NCBI RefSeq assembly: GCF_016801865.2
Contig: NC_068938.1
Location: 53,212,493 to 53,276,492, forward strand
Length of the DNA: 64,000 nucleotides
Source: Culex pipiens pallens
Lineage: Eukaryota; Arthropoda; Insecta; Diptera; Culicidae
Reading direction: 5' to 3'
Shown here: in pieces, positions 48,447 through 60,204 of the stretch
How positions within the stretch are numbered: position 1 is the first letter of the stretch
How the letters are laid out: every line of letters begins with the position of its first letter
Position numbers and translations under genes: made by a program
Notes under the pieces: generated by a model
Database searches by the model: none
Seen by the model: the letters and a program-made list of their open reading frames with translations, nothing else
Told to the model about the DNA's origin: nothing

Positions 48447-49816
48447 TTGGGCATGAGTAAGGACCTCGACGCCGTTAGCAATGTTGGCTTTAAAATAAAA
48501 TTTCGTGATAATATCACTTCCCCCCAGCCAACATTTTTGCCATGCGAAGCGGGCCTCGACGCTGTGTCTAGGTTTAATTCCTAGCTAGGAGCCATCAGTG
48601 TCTTAAGAGGTGGTCCCAAGGCCGAGTAGGAGTTCATGAAGCAAATTAGTCGTCTCCCACCCCTTTTAAATTGAAAAATGAACTCTGAAACCAGCGCTTA
48701 CTCACAACAGTCACAACAGAAACAGAGGCCTCTTCTAGGCATTGTAGGATAGAATAGATTTTGAAATTTATTCAAAAAAAAATATTATTACGTAGCATTT
48801 TGATATGTCAAAATTTCCATAGAGTCTCGGTCAATCAATAGTGCGATGATATCGGACAAAATTCGTTAATCTGTTGAACTAACGGTTTTCGGATTATGGT
48901 TGTATCGACCATTGTTGCGAATCGAGGGTCTACTGGAGCCTTGACGATCAAATGGAGCCTAACATTTCAAAAGGGCGCATGGGTTTTGTGAACAGGAGTG
49001 TGTCTCCTCCACTCAAATGACAGTTTACATAAGGTATAATAGAGATGCACTCTTGTTTGCAAAGCTCTATGCCCTAATGAAATGAATGGCATGAAATAGT
49101 CGTCTTAATTACTAGTGTTCAACTTATGAACTGTTCATTTATGTTTATTGGTTTTTGGAAGCGGCAAGACTGGTTTAAAAACAAGATCCTTTACCTTATT
49201 TGGCGTTATAATAAAACATTCGGGGATTTGAGATTAAATTTACTTTCAGACAGTTTAGTTTAGGTTGTTGATTAAAGTTAGATAGTTTTCCGTAGATGAA
49301 TAATTGGACTTAAATGATTAGTTGATTTGAACGAAGTGTAACATTTCATTGGCAGATCTGTTTCTAGTTGTAATGTACGACAAGACTATTGACGGACGTG
49401 ACAGGTCGGCAGTTAGTTTTCATCTTTTTTTCTCTAGTATTTTTTATTTCCTTTGAATTTGGAATACATCATAGGTTTCTTTTGTATAGATCTTCGATTA
49501 GTTACATTTTCTTATTTAATTAACTAATAATTTAATTTATTCCGGGCCTTCTTACTATGAATCACAATTTCAGATTTTCTTTATTCAGTGTTAAACTTAG
49601 ATTACCGTGACTGCTCAAATCATCCAAGTTCTTACTACTCACATCAACACTAATTTTCTTTCACCTCCCCCCTCCCGATCCCCTATATCTTCCGGTGGTG
49701 TTCATTTGGTATGCAATACTAGTTCGGCCACTACCCTATTTTCCACAAGAAACCGGACTTGGACTGACTTGAGGCCGCGTCCCCCACCTTGCTCCGTAAA
49801 ACGAAAACGAAAACGA
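48447..49816 (+). mobile_element. Insertion 2 in copy B: non-LTR-type retroposon with (ACGAAA)n tail
   Basis: 1,370 bp flanked by a perfect 26-bp duplication of fold-back sequence. The right end is an A-rich simple repeat (ACGAAAACGAAAACGAAA). Long target duplications plus a 3' simple-repeat tail are the hallmark of target-primed reverse transcription. There is no long frame, so it is a non-autonomous or 5'-truncated/decayed LINE. An internal repeat of CCTCGACGC(C/T)G occurs near 48,464 and 48,553. Confidence 0.82.
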
Positions 49817-49842
49817 AACTAAGGGTCTTATCAACAAAGTCC
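49817..49842 (+). repeat. Right copy of the 26-bp target-site duplication
   Basis: Perfect match to 48,421-48,446. Confidence 0.93.
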
Positions 49843-50475
49843 CAAAAAGCAAAATATAGAGAATTTTCTCAGCTTTTCAAAAATATTTTTTTCAAAAGTG
49901 GGAAAACATGGGCACTATTTTTAAAAAATGAAAAACTGCGACTTTTCTCAAAAAAGTTACCTAAAAATGGTTATAACTTGAAAACGGTGCACTTTATCAA
50001 AAATTCACTAAAGTACTTTTTGATTGCAAATTCTGTATTGATTCAAAAAATCATAACTCGGTCAAAGATTTTTTGCCCATTCTGGAAATTTCTGAAAAGA
50101 TGGCATTTTATGTCCTCTTAAACATATAAAAAAAATAAAAATAGTAAATAAAAGTTTAGTGACAAAAAGTTAAACTAAAAATCACCAAATTTTTTTTACC
50201 GTGTATCATTTTTTTGCAGTGTAGTCCATATCCATACCTACAACTTTGTCGAAGACACCAAATCGATCAAAAAATTTCTTCAAAAGACACAGATTTTTGA
50301 ATTTTTACATAACATTTTTGTATGGACAGCTACCAAATTTGTATGGAAAATTATATGGACAAACCAATGATGCAAAATGGCTTCTTTGGGCATACCGAAG
50401 GCACCAAAAAAGTTTCAGACGGATTAAAAAACACAAAAAAAAAAATAGAATGACCGAAATCTCAGAGAATTACTC

Positions 50476-51110
50476 AAATGTCTTACTTTTCCATAATATT
50501 TTTTTATTTGTAAAACTGCAACAAAAAAAACAAATCAAAAAATCTATGTTTTGCAGTGACAAGAATATCTGCAGATTAAAACCAGATTTTTCCCATAATT
50601 AAGTTTTATTTCTGAAAATGAAATAAAATACTGTTTTGCCATGACAATTATTCTTGATGTTTGAAACCAGTGTTTATGGTGTTTTAGAATTTAAATATTC
50701 ACAAAGACAGAACAGAACAAATTAACCAGATCGATCGAAAATGATTTTTTTTTATTATTCGCATGATATTGAAACGATTTTAAATTATTTTTAACCTTTA
50801 CTTGTTTTAAATTATCCCAACCATAGTCATGCGAGGCCTTGTTGCTCCATTGGAATACTGAGAGAAAACTTTACACCTATCCAGATAAAGATTGTCAAAA
50901 AACTAGTTTTGAATAAATTTTGAATCAAATACAAAATTAAATCAATGCATAGATGTGTATAATTACAAGAAAATATAATGATGATTTTTGAATTAGTTTT
51001 CAATATATCTTCAAGATTTAGATTTAAAATTCCAAAATCTTGGATTATCTTGTATGATGAAAGAATAAAAATTAACAGTTAACAATTCATATTGTTATAT
51101 TAAGTTTCTA
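50476..51110. other. AT-rich DNA, nothing recognised
   Basis: Chance frames only. Confidence 0.4.
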
Positions 51111-51359
51111 TTGATATTTTTTTATTTGTCGGTGGGTCTCGTGGCGCAGGGGTAGCGGCTTCGGCTGCCGATCCCGATGATGCTATGAGACGCGGGTTCG
51201 ATTCCCGCCTTATCCACTGAGCTTCTATCGGATGGTGAAGTAAAACGTCGGTCCCGGTTTCTCCTGTCTCGTCAGAGGCGCTGGAGCAGAAATCCCACGT
51301 TAGAGGAAGGCCATGCCCCGGGGGGCGAAGTGCCAATAGTTTCGTTTTGATATTTTTTT
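51111..51359 (+). mobile_element. tRNA-derived SINE with 13-bp target-site duplications
   Basis: The duplications TTGATATTTTTTT lie at 51,111-51,123 and 51,347-51,359. The 223-bp body has a tRNA head with an A box (TGGCGCAGGGG, 51,142-51,152) and a B box (GGTTCGATTCC, 51,195-51,205), then a tRNA-unrelated GC-rich body. The head is not a clean cloverleaf (extra bases between the boxes), so it is a SINE and not a tRNA gene. The - frame across it is the familiar spurious one read through a B box. Confidence 0.92.
51142..51205 (+). promoter_or_regulatory. Internal Pol III promoter (A and B boxes) of the SINE
   Basis: The A box TGGCGCAGGGG and the B box GGTTCGATTCC match consensus closely and start 53 bp apart. 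Confidence 0.85.
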
Positions 51360-53810
51360 CAAAAAGACTTGGGAAACTTTAAATTTCACCGCAGAAACAC
51401 AACGGATCGGATTCACATTCTCAACTGCTAGAATGTATTATCCTCCTTCAATTTTCAACTGAAAGAAAACAAGATTTCCATCATAAAAATCCCCAAAACT
51501 CACACACAAGCACACCAGCAAATCCGTTAAAAGATTTATCCCTTTTCTATGAAAGTTCCTCCAAGCAGCACCCTGCTACCATCTCACTCTTTATATTTCT
51601 AGTTCTAGACTAGACCTGCTTGGTAGCAGGTGCGCCCCAATGATTGAATTCAAGCATAGTAAAGCATCCTTAACGGTTCGTCCTGACGATGCCGTGACTC
51701 TGTTGATATATTATATCGTACGAAAATACAATCAGGGAGGAGGGGGATAAAAAATGAAGAAAATGTCATTGCGAAAGCTTCACTTTTCAGAAAACGAGGG
51801 AAAACCAGTTTTGAAGATTTTCCCTTTTTTTTGCTCCCCCACAAAAAAAGGGCAGGATCTCGGAAATAAAGAGTTTATAAGAGTACAAGTGAAAGATTAT
51901 TTCTTATGGTTTAAGGTGAGGCAGCACAAAAAAGAGACCCTGTTTGTCGCAATGATACAAAAGGGATAACGACTTTTGTGCTGGGTTTATGTGTGGGTAC
52001 GAACCTCCCAATGGCATAATCCCTTGTTTTTATGGGATTCCGAAAACAAGGGATCCGAGCCCAAGCCCGTGGAGCATTTTGCAGCACCCAGGGATGAAGA
52101 TGTGCTGACTTTAACCACTTTTACGCTAACTGCTTTATTGACACAGTGGTGGCTGTTCCCTCGCCGAGTAAAGACCATTTCCATGCTTGCAAAGTTGTGC
52201 TGTGTTTGCTTAAGGAATCAACTCGGGGTATGATAAATGACACACGATACACAAGCAATTCGTTTCATCAACACATGTGCCAAAGTGCTGGGTAAAAATG
52301 TAAACAGTGGGAAAAATGAGCTGAATCGAGTAAGAATTTTGTTTTTAATGCCATCGAAAATTGTGTTTTGGATTTTTTGGCAAAACAAATCAATTTCCTT
52401 AAAATGGCGAACTATTTTAAAATTTAAATGTTGTTGAAAATCATAGTTAAATTTGACCTAAAATTTGTCAAAGTTTCTTCAAAATTGAAGTAACTTGCAA
52501 TGAAATCGTCAACCAAATCAGTTAATAATATATTTCAAACTTCAATTTTCAACCAGTGATTTCTCAAACTTTCCCACTGTTGCTCAACTGGCACCCAATC
52601 CATTTAAAAGCTAATAACATTTTAAGGACACACGGTGCAAAAATCGTCGCTTCATCAATCAAGCACTTAAAAATCAATAACTTTCCAGTTTTCACAACTT
52701 CACTGATGCCCCCTTTGGTTATATTTTTTGTTCTCTCTCGCCCACCCGTCACTCATCAAACTCTTTTCCACAACCAGCTTAAAAATGCCCTGCCAATTGC
52801 TATGTTTCCCCCCTCTCCCAGTTTCACTTGTTCGGGAAAATTATTACCCTTGTGACAACAGACAAATTGGTTTTTCCCCTTGCTCCTCGAAAAATTTCCA
52901 TCTGCCTGCGCTAACCATCATCGCAAGGAAAAGTGCCGACAGAATCACTCCGTTTTGACTCTTCGATTTCGATCGTCTTTCAGCGCGGAAAAGAAAGTGA
53001 AAATGAGTGATGATTTTCCTGACTTGCTCACCCTCTTCTTTAGAAAACAAATGAGACTAAATTTAATCAAATGTATGATTGGCCATAAAATTAATTATGT
53101 TTTGAAAAGCACTGGCCCCACTTTTAAGTGCCGCCTGCTTGGAGCACATGTTTTCCCGGAAAAATCAACACGTTTTCCCCCCACCCAACTTTGGGGGGTT
53201 TTCCGTCTCCCCGAAAAAAAAAAAACTCTCATCCGTCTTTCACGAGAGAGTTGTTCAACATAATGGAAACACTTGTACGATCGCGACTCGCGCACTCTGA
53301 CCCCCCTCCCACCACCCTCCTGTTTTTCTTGTTTTTGGACGCATTTTCTTCTCCTGTTCTCAAAAACAATGTTGCAGTGTGATGGTTGTGGAGCTCATTT
53401 GCAGTAATTTTTCATGCGGCTGCCACTGATGGGCGTCTTTTTCACGAGTTGTGGGGTGCCCCCCGCGCGCCGTTCTCATTAAGTACACGTACTTTAAAAT
53501 GTACTTTTTTTTGTTTTCTTTGTTTTGCGTTGACGCGAAAACGATTTGTTTTGGCTAGGAATGCTTGTTGGGTTTTTTTAACATAACCAACAAATTGAAA
53601 TCATGTTGGGTGTTAGAATTTGCCCCGATAACTTTGGAACCTAGCAAAACTAACAATAATTCAAGAATTTAACAAATTTCACATCCATCTGGATGTAAGA
53701 TAAGTGGCCACAAATTCCCGCATTTAAGACATCTTTTGATATTTATACAATTTAAAGAAAAGTGATATGAGCTGGACAGTATGTCTAAAGTTAAAACTAC
53801 TGATGTCTAA
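51360..53810. other. Unique richer DNA, no supported gene
   Basis: Many overlapping frames of 60-127 codons lie on both strands (52,556-53,586), without motifs or convincing splice sites. Poly-C and poly-T runs are frequent. It is probably intron or intergenic DNA. Confidence 0.4.
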
Positions 53811-54866
53811 AGGGCCAAACATTCAATATAACGTCCTTTTGAAATGTAGGTGTTTACGACGATCGGAAAATTTCATGAATGTTTCATATTTTCAATTCAA
53901 TTCAATTAGTGTTTATTAGAATTTAACAGTTCTGCTCCAGGATGTTACATTTGCAATTCAGAGATTTGGAGAACCTTTCAACTGAGATCATGTTTCTAAG
54001 TTTAGATTTTGCTAGCTGAGTGCTCTTTTAGGGAAAATAAATTTTGTTTCATATTTTAATATTGAAAATCAGACCATTAGTTGCTGAGATATCGACATTA
54101 AAAAATGGTGGGTTGTTTGGGTGTTTCCTGGCAATATCTCCAATTTTCCTGGCAATATCTCAGCAACTAAGGGTCATATGAACAAAGTTCAAACAGGCAA
54201 AATACAGAGAATTTTCTCAGCTTTTCAAAAATATTTTTTTTCTAAATTGTTGCACATGAATAACTACGATTATTATCAAAAAAGTTACCTAAATATGGCT
54301 ATAACTTGAAAACGGTGCACTTTATCAAAATTTCACTAAAGTACTTTTTGATTCAAATTCAATTTTACACCGAAAAATTAAGTTTGAAATTTTTTTGCGA
54401 CCAATATTTTGATTTTTTGAAATCATCATTGATTTCTATCTCGGTCAAAGATTTTTTGTTCAGTTTGGAAATTTCTGAAAAGTTGGCATGTCCCATTAAA
54501 ACATTTAAAAAAATAAAAATAGTGTTTTTTTTTGCAAATCAAGTTTAAGTGACAAAAAAAATAAGAGAAAATAAAAATCACAAAAAAATTACCGTATATC
54601 ATTTTTTTAGTGTAGTCTTTATCCATACCTACAACTTTACCCAAGAAACCAAATCGATCAAAAAATTCCTTCAAAAGATACAGACTTTAGAATTTTCATA
54701 CATCATTTTTGTATGGACAGCTGCCAAATTTGTATGTAAAATTATATGGATAAACTAATGATGCAAAATGGCTTCTTTGGTCATACCGAAAGCACCAACA
54801 AAGTTTCAGCCGGATTAAAAATTACAAAAATTAAAATAAAAAAAAAACGATTTCGTAGAAAATTGC
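53811..54866 (+). mobile_element. Long fold-back element, copy C (left arm shortened, one nested insertion)
   Basis: GGGCCAAACATTCAATAT at the left matches the reverse complement of the copy-B left-arm phrase ATATTGAATGTTTGGCCC. The core GTTGCTGAGATATCGACATT, the right arm and the terminus ATTTCGTAGAAAATTG follow in family order. The left arm is mostly missing. Confidence 0.82.
53880..54057 (-). mobile_element. 152-bp retroposon end nested in copy C
   Basis: The duplication TGTTTCATATTTT lies at 53,880-53,892 and 54,045-54,057. Read on -, the insert ends ATAAACACTAATTGAATTG plus further GAATTG units, a LINE-type 3' tail similar to that of the 20,227-20,859 insert. Probably a strongly 5'-truncated LINE. 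Confidence 0.82.
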
Positions 54867-55357
54867 GCCAGTCCAGTTTTGCAATCATTAGTTTTAATAT
54901 ATGTAAATTTTGAGAAAACAATTTTTTTTCTTGCAAAAAAAAATCATTTTTCTTTGTTAATTGAAGTTTTACAAACTATCTTAAATGATCTTAAACACCT
55001 AAAAAATGATTATTAAGGCAGGAACACCATTTAAAAATGTATTAAGTCAAATAGGCTACTATTTCTGTAATTTCGTTGAAAGATTTTCAAAAACATTTTT
55101 TTTGCTGATTTTGAGGACGACAGAAACATTTTTTAGTTTATGTTAAAATATTTTTTTTTGCGTTTCAGACTTTTTGTAAGATAGATCTAAAAAACAAATA
55201 AACAACGTTTGTAGTTGTTGTTTCGAGTTGATTTCATGTTTTAAATAATAAAAATAACTTTTTTGTTTTTGTCAATAATTATTTTTAATATCGCTTAGTA
55301 TATCATCTTTATAAAAAATGAATAAAAATATTCACACTTATATTCTTAAGAAAGCTA
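54867..55357. other. AT-rich DNA, nothing recognised
   Basis: No gene or repeat end seen. Confidence 0.4.
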
Positions 55358-55559
55358 CACAGTATAAACAATATTGGTAATTTACATCTGGTATAGGAAC
55401 ATCTTTTATGTCAGAAAAAACGTGTAATTTCACATGTGAAATTGTGTAATTTAACCACTTTTCTAGTGTATTGTCACTTTTTCAGTCCAAATTGAGGTAA
55501 AATTACATCATAAAAGAGGCAACATTCATTCTTCCAAAATTACACAATTTTTCACTGTG
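55358..55559. mobile_element. 202-bp TA-flanked CACAGT MITE
   Basis: TA (55,356-55,357) precedes CACAGTATAAACAATATTGG; ACAATTTTTCACTGTG precedes TA (55,560-55,561). Its core is shared with 26,923-27,095. Confidence 0.82.
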
Positions 55560-55639
55560 TAAAATAAAATTTGGGCATTTTTTCCGTAATTCTAGAATTG
55601 GATTTTAAAAATATTTTTAAGTTTGGCTCAAACTGTTAA

Positions 55640-56320
55640 GAGGCTTATCTAGGACCAAAGAAGCCATTTTGTGTCACTGGTTAACCCATACAAGTTTCCA
55701 TTTAAATTTGTCAGCTGTCCATACAAAAATGGTACGGAAATATTCAAAAATCTGTTATTTTTGAAAGAATTTTGTGATTGGTTCAGTGTTTTCAGCCAAG
55801 TGTTTAGTATTGATTTTTATTTAAAAAAAATCACAAGAAATCAGTTTTGTGCAATTCGTTATTAGTTTTTTTTTAATTTGAAGTATTTTATATGTGTTTT
55901 GAGGGACAAAACATGCAAATTTTGGGCCATAGCGTAGTACCGCCAAAAAATTCGTCGCTTGGTTATGATTTTTTGAAGAAATTGAGTTTTTGAAAAAAAT
56001 TATAGCCAACCCAAAATTAATCAATGACCAAAGTTTTTAATGTAAAATCAAATTTGCAATCGAAAAGTTCTTTACGTAGAAATTGATTGAGTGCACCGTT
56101 TCCTAGGTACCTAGATATGATCACTTTAAATTTTATCTTGAATTTTCAAATCTTTAAGTACTTTTTGATTATTATTTCGATTTTGCATTAAAAGCTCTAA
56201 TCAAAAAACACTTTGGGTAAGATATCTTTTTTTCTCTTCCAAAAACTAACTCGGTGGCATTTTTTTGCAATACTTCTCAAATGTTGCGGGCTTTTGTCTC
56301 CTGAAAAATATCGAAAAAAT
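55640..56320 (-). mobile_element. Decayed fold-back-family copy, arm in reverse orientation
   Basis: GACCAAAGAAGCCATTTTGT, CAGCTGTCCATACAAAAATG, 'gtgattggttcagtgttttc' and TTGCAATCGAAAAGTTC follow the order of the copy-B left arm (46,700-47,110), strongly diverged. Confidence 0.6.
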
Positions 56321-58689
56321 CTAAAATAAAAGGATTTTGAGAATTTGATATTCTTTGTGTGTTTTCGGAGGAACCTGCGAACTTCTGAGACTCTTGAAAA
56401 AGGACCCAAAAGGGGTAACCCCCATCCCCTCGGATGAACCCAGGAATATGAACTGGAGAATCCAACGAGGTAACCATTTTTACCAAGAAAACGCCATCAA
56501 CGATGAATGCAAGCCAGAAAAAGTGGATTTAAAAAAAAACAAGTTTTTTTTTTAATCTAGGTTATCAATTCACTATTGACAAACCTAGTTTTTTTTTTTG
56601 TTATTTAGGGTAAAATATTTACTCTTATTTTAAAAATATAATCAAAAATAAACGAATTTGTATTCATTTTAAAAAGAGTGAATTATAAAATCTGATTTTT
56701 CTCTGTATACCTTTTTTTCTTAAAAGTCCTCATCAATATCTACAACTTTGCTGAAGACAACAAATCAATGAAAAAACCTTGTCTTATGATATTTTTAATT
56801 TGATTAAATGGGATTACCGTGTAGAAAGGACACAAAAATGTAAAAAAGGACATCTAAATAACAAAATCATGAAATATAAAAATCAGGATGAAATTTTTTT
56901 TTATATATATCCAAAATAAAACATAATTTACCAGAAATGATCAAAATGTTGTTGCGTACCTTTTTCATTGATATCATTTTTAACAAGACAGGAAATGTAT
57001 GGCCTGAAAATCGCCTTGAATGCCATCAACACCAGTTTTTCCCCAAAAATTCAAAAACTCGTCACCACCTCCTGTTTGCCTTTCGATACTATCTCCGAAA
57101 TTGAGATCTAACCGGAGAATTATCGCTTTTTTATTCAAATTCATTGCCCCGGTTCACCCGATTAGCCTAAATTTATTGTCGTTCCTGCTGCTAGGAATCA
57201 CTGCTTCCTTCTGCTCTGTAACGTGCTTCCTTTAAGAAATGTCGCTTCGAGTGCGCCACTTTTATCCTGTCGCTGTTACTGGGGGGTAAGCTAAGACTTG
57301 TCCCACCAAAAGCAAAGGATAAATTCGCGCACTTTCACACAGAAAGGGCCCAAAAGCTCATTCCGCCACCCGGCAGCTGCTGCTGCGGTTGCTTATCGAC
57401 TGCCAAAAAGGATTTCCGCCACCAACCCTTCACTCTATTGTGTATTCAGCAGCAGCAGCATAAGCCACCCCCTTTCCACCCACAACCAATCTCAACAACC
57501 CCTTTGTTGTTGTTGTTGTTGCGACGCGTATGGGCGAATTTGAATATTTTTCGCATTACTTTCAGCATAAAACGATTATGTATATATGGTGAAAATATGT
57601 TATTTTCTGCTGCTGCTCCTTTTTTTTTTTTGCTCGTTGAAAAAAAAGAGCCCAGAAGCTGTCTGTTGCTTCAGCGGCGCGAGAGTGTGTGTGTTGCCTG
57701 ACTCGGTCTAATCAAACGCCATGCGACATTTTCACCCTCGAGTGAACTTTTGGCAGCACACATACGCGTAAATTTAGGTTGAGGCTTTCTTTTTTGTGCC
57801 TTCCTGGAGGAAAAGCAGCTTTACGTGACAATCTGGGGAGGTGAGTGGGTGGAATGGGAAAAGTTGTTATTTCTAGGTGGGTGGCAGACGAGTGATGCGA
57901 ATAACAATGTGGGTTTCTTGGGCTTGTTAAAGCTGGAGAAGTTCAACTATGTGTTTTTTTATGGTTGCAAATATATTTTCGATCTTGAACTATTTCATCA
58001 AATATTTTTCAGTTCTATCTTTCATGACCCAACACATAAACTCAAAATCACTCGTCCTTTTCTCAAGATCTTTTGATACGGACGGAATTTCCGTCCCAAC
58101 TTGTCACACAATTCCAACCGCACACCGCACTCTCAGACACCGTTTCCGTTGTTTTCATTACAATGTGTACGAGCTTGTCAGCAGGGCATTTCCTCCCTCC
58201 GACTCCGGAACCAATTTCCACCACCCTCCCAAAAAAAAAAACACCAACGCACATCAGCCGGAAAACCAACAAAAAGTTCGTTTCCCCCAGCAGGGTGGAG
58301 AGCCTTCAAATCGGAAAGCAGGACAGCAGCACAATGTGGCTTAGCTCCTTGCCCGAAAAAAGAAGCGCAGCACACCGGAAACCAAACGAACGAACCAACC
58401 AACCAACTTTTGGTGGTGGCGCATAATAAACGAATGAAATTATTTTTTTCTCATTTGCCAAAAACTGGAGGAGGAAAAAATGCAAACGAGGAGCTCGAAG
58501 AGGTGGGTAGAGGAAATGGAACCAGCCATGCAAAACCGTCGCCGTCGTCGTGCTCTGGGCAAGGAAAATCGACTTTTACTTCGAGGGTTTGCGATTTGGT
58601 GAAATTAGTTAAAGAGGAAATGCATTGAATTCATGATCATGAATTCCAAATCTCAATTCAACTCAATAGTTCAACTTTCCAGTAAGAGT
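56321..58689. other. AT-rich DNA, then a unique richer island (57,000-58,620)
   Basis: A (CAG)n run lies at about 57,447-57,460 and a (GTT)n run at about 57,504-57,521. The longest unique-sequence frame (58,101-58,628, 175 codons) is low-complexity, overlaps other frames on both strands, and is not called. Confidence 0.4.
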
Positions 58690-58820
58690 GTGAAATTTTA
58701 TGGTTTTTTTATTACCTCATTTAATAATTCAAATTCACATTATATTGTAAAGGAGGAAATACTCATTATTTCAGGTAAAATTACATATATGTTACATCAC
58801 CATGTTTTTTTACTGTGTCA
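58690..58820 (-). mobile_element. Possible CACAGT-family MITE fragment
   Basis: Read on -, GACACAGTAAAAAAACATGG, then ATGTAAC and GTAATTTTACCTG follow the order of the 26,923 copy. The far end is not defined. Confidence 0.35.
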
Positions 58821-59716
58821 TGTGAAAGATTTGTCTTGTGTTGTTATAGTTTTTCAACATTTAAAAAAGTATTGTTTAAAAAAGTATTGGGCAAGTCTTT
58901 TGTTGCTTTATTTTTATAGAAAATGGAATCATAACTCAAACCTTCAAAATTCGATTTTTCTTTTTAAATATGGCAATTTTTGACCATTTTTGATGTCTGC
59001 TGTAAAAAGATAGGACCTGTCAGAGAAGCAAACAAGCGAAGAATTGTTGACAGTGATTCATCTCCCGTCCATGGTTATTGTCAAAGTATGTTATGAAACA
59101 AAATTAATTTACAAATTATAAAATAATAATAATAATCTACAATTCCATTTGTAATTGAAATATATTTGAAGAGCTAAGAAAATTCTTTTTTAGTTTCTTT
59201 TCTGCACATTGTTGATCGAACCTTTGGTTGCTGAAATATGGCCTTGCAAGGAATCAAAATTACGAAAAATGAGTTTTTCTAAGTAGTACTCATTCAGCTC
59301 ATAAAGTTCAATCAAATATTTCATGTAAAATATTGATCCGATTTTTTATATAAAAGGATAAAATCTTGTGAAGCAACATTTTTCGATTGAAGCCCTATTG
59401 AAATGTATGTTGGACAAAGTTTTATCCATATCATCAAATACAAAAAAAATAGATTTATTTTGCGAGATTCTAGACAACTGCTCTTTTTTAAATGTCACTT
59501 TTCATTACAAAAAAATGCGCATTATCTCCCCTTATAAAAAGTGAAACATAAATTGAAAAAAAAAATCATTTCATCTAAGAGATCACATTGAAAATCGAAC
59601 CATTTCTGCCGTTTCCGTTTCTGAGATATCAGCATTTAAATTTTAGCGCTATTTGGGTTACACTCAGAAATCCTTATTTTCCAATTTGTTTTTTTTTTTC
59701 AGAGACTTTCTGCAAA
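58821..59716. other. AT-rich DNA with faint fold-back phrases
   Basis: 'gttgatcgaacctttggttgctgaaatat' and 'ttctgagatatcagcattt' recall the fold-back core. No clean ends, no gene. Confidence 0.35.
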
Positions 59717-59837
59717 TATCTTTGCTATCATTTCATCTGTGGTCCACGGAGCAATGTTTGGGGGTCCTGGTCAATAACTAAGTAGAAGCTACGGGTAGAC
59801 ACCAATGCTATGCTATGCTATATCTTTGCAATCATTT
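59717..59837 (+). mobile_element. Very short retroposon end with (TGCTA)n tail
   Basis: TATCTTTGC(T/A)ATCATTT occurs at 59,717-59,733 and 59,821-59,837 (17 bp, one mismatch). The 87-bp insert between ends CAATGCTATGCTATGCTA. This is the structure of an extremely 5'-truncated non-LTR insertion. Confidence 0.75.
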
Positions 59838-60204
59838 ATGTACTAAATTATACGAAATTTTCTGATCTCTTGGAATCGAATATTTCCATAATTGGTGGAA
59901 AACTGTTGTTGACTGTTGGAAATGGTTGAAAAATTATTTTTTTCGAGAAAATTTATATAAATATATACGACTAGAATTTGAAGAGCATGCCATTTTTGAA
60001 AAACAACACTGCTTTTCGAATGCTAATTTGATTTTAATTTTTAGTCGACCATAGTTATAACATTTTGGAAAAAAACTAGTTTTTCAAAAAATCATAACTC
60101 ACATTTTCATCACTCTGTAGCTCAAAGGATGGATTTTTGTTTTCATTGGAACACATACAAAAACATTTATGCTCTAGAGAATTGCTCCACATGATAATTC
60201 AATA
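59838..60204. other. AT-rich DNA, nothing recognised
   Basis: No gene or repeat end seen. Confidence 0.4.

Larger units (their letters stand above)
46618..50475. mobile_element. Long fold-back element, copy B (complete, split by two insertions)
   Basis: The left terminus GAGCAGTTCTCTACGGAATC (46,618) and the right terminus CTCAGAGAATTACTC (50,475) are inverse, with AAAT on both outer sides. Left arm 46,618-47,346; core 48,331-48,446; right arm 49,817-50,475. Without the insertions it would be about 1.48 kb, and its arms would pair over roughly 0.65 kb. The frames at 46,971-47,192 (-) and 49,789-50,121 (+) are the two arms read inward and look alike because the arms are copies. Confidence 0.88.

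Noticed and set aside
51133..51215. Functional tRNA gene
   Set aside because: The A and B boxes are good, but the anticodon region is disrupted by extra bases and a SINE body with target duplications surrounds it.
51100..51336. 78-codon - frame with an RRESNPRL motif
   Set aside because: This motif is the antisense reading of a tRNA B box in a SINE, a known annotation artefact.
58101..58628. 175-codon + frame in unique DNA
   Set aside because: Low-complexity, with overlapping frames on both strands, no domain, and no splice or start context.
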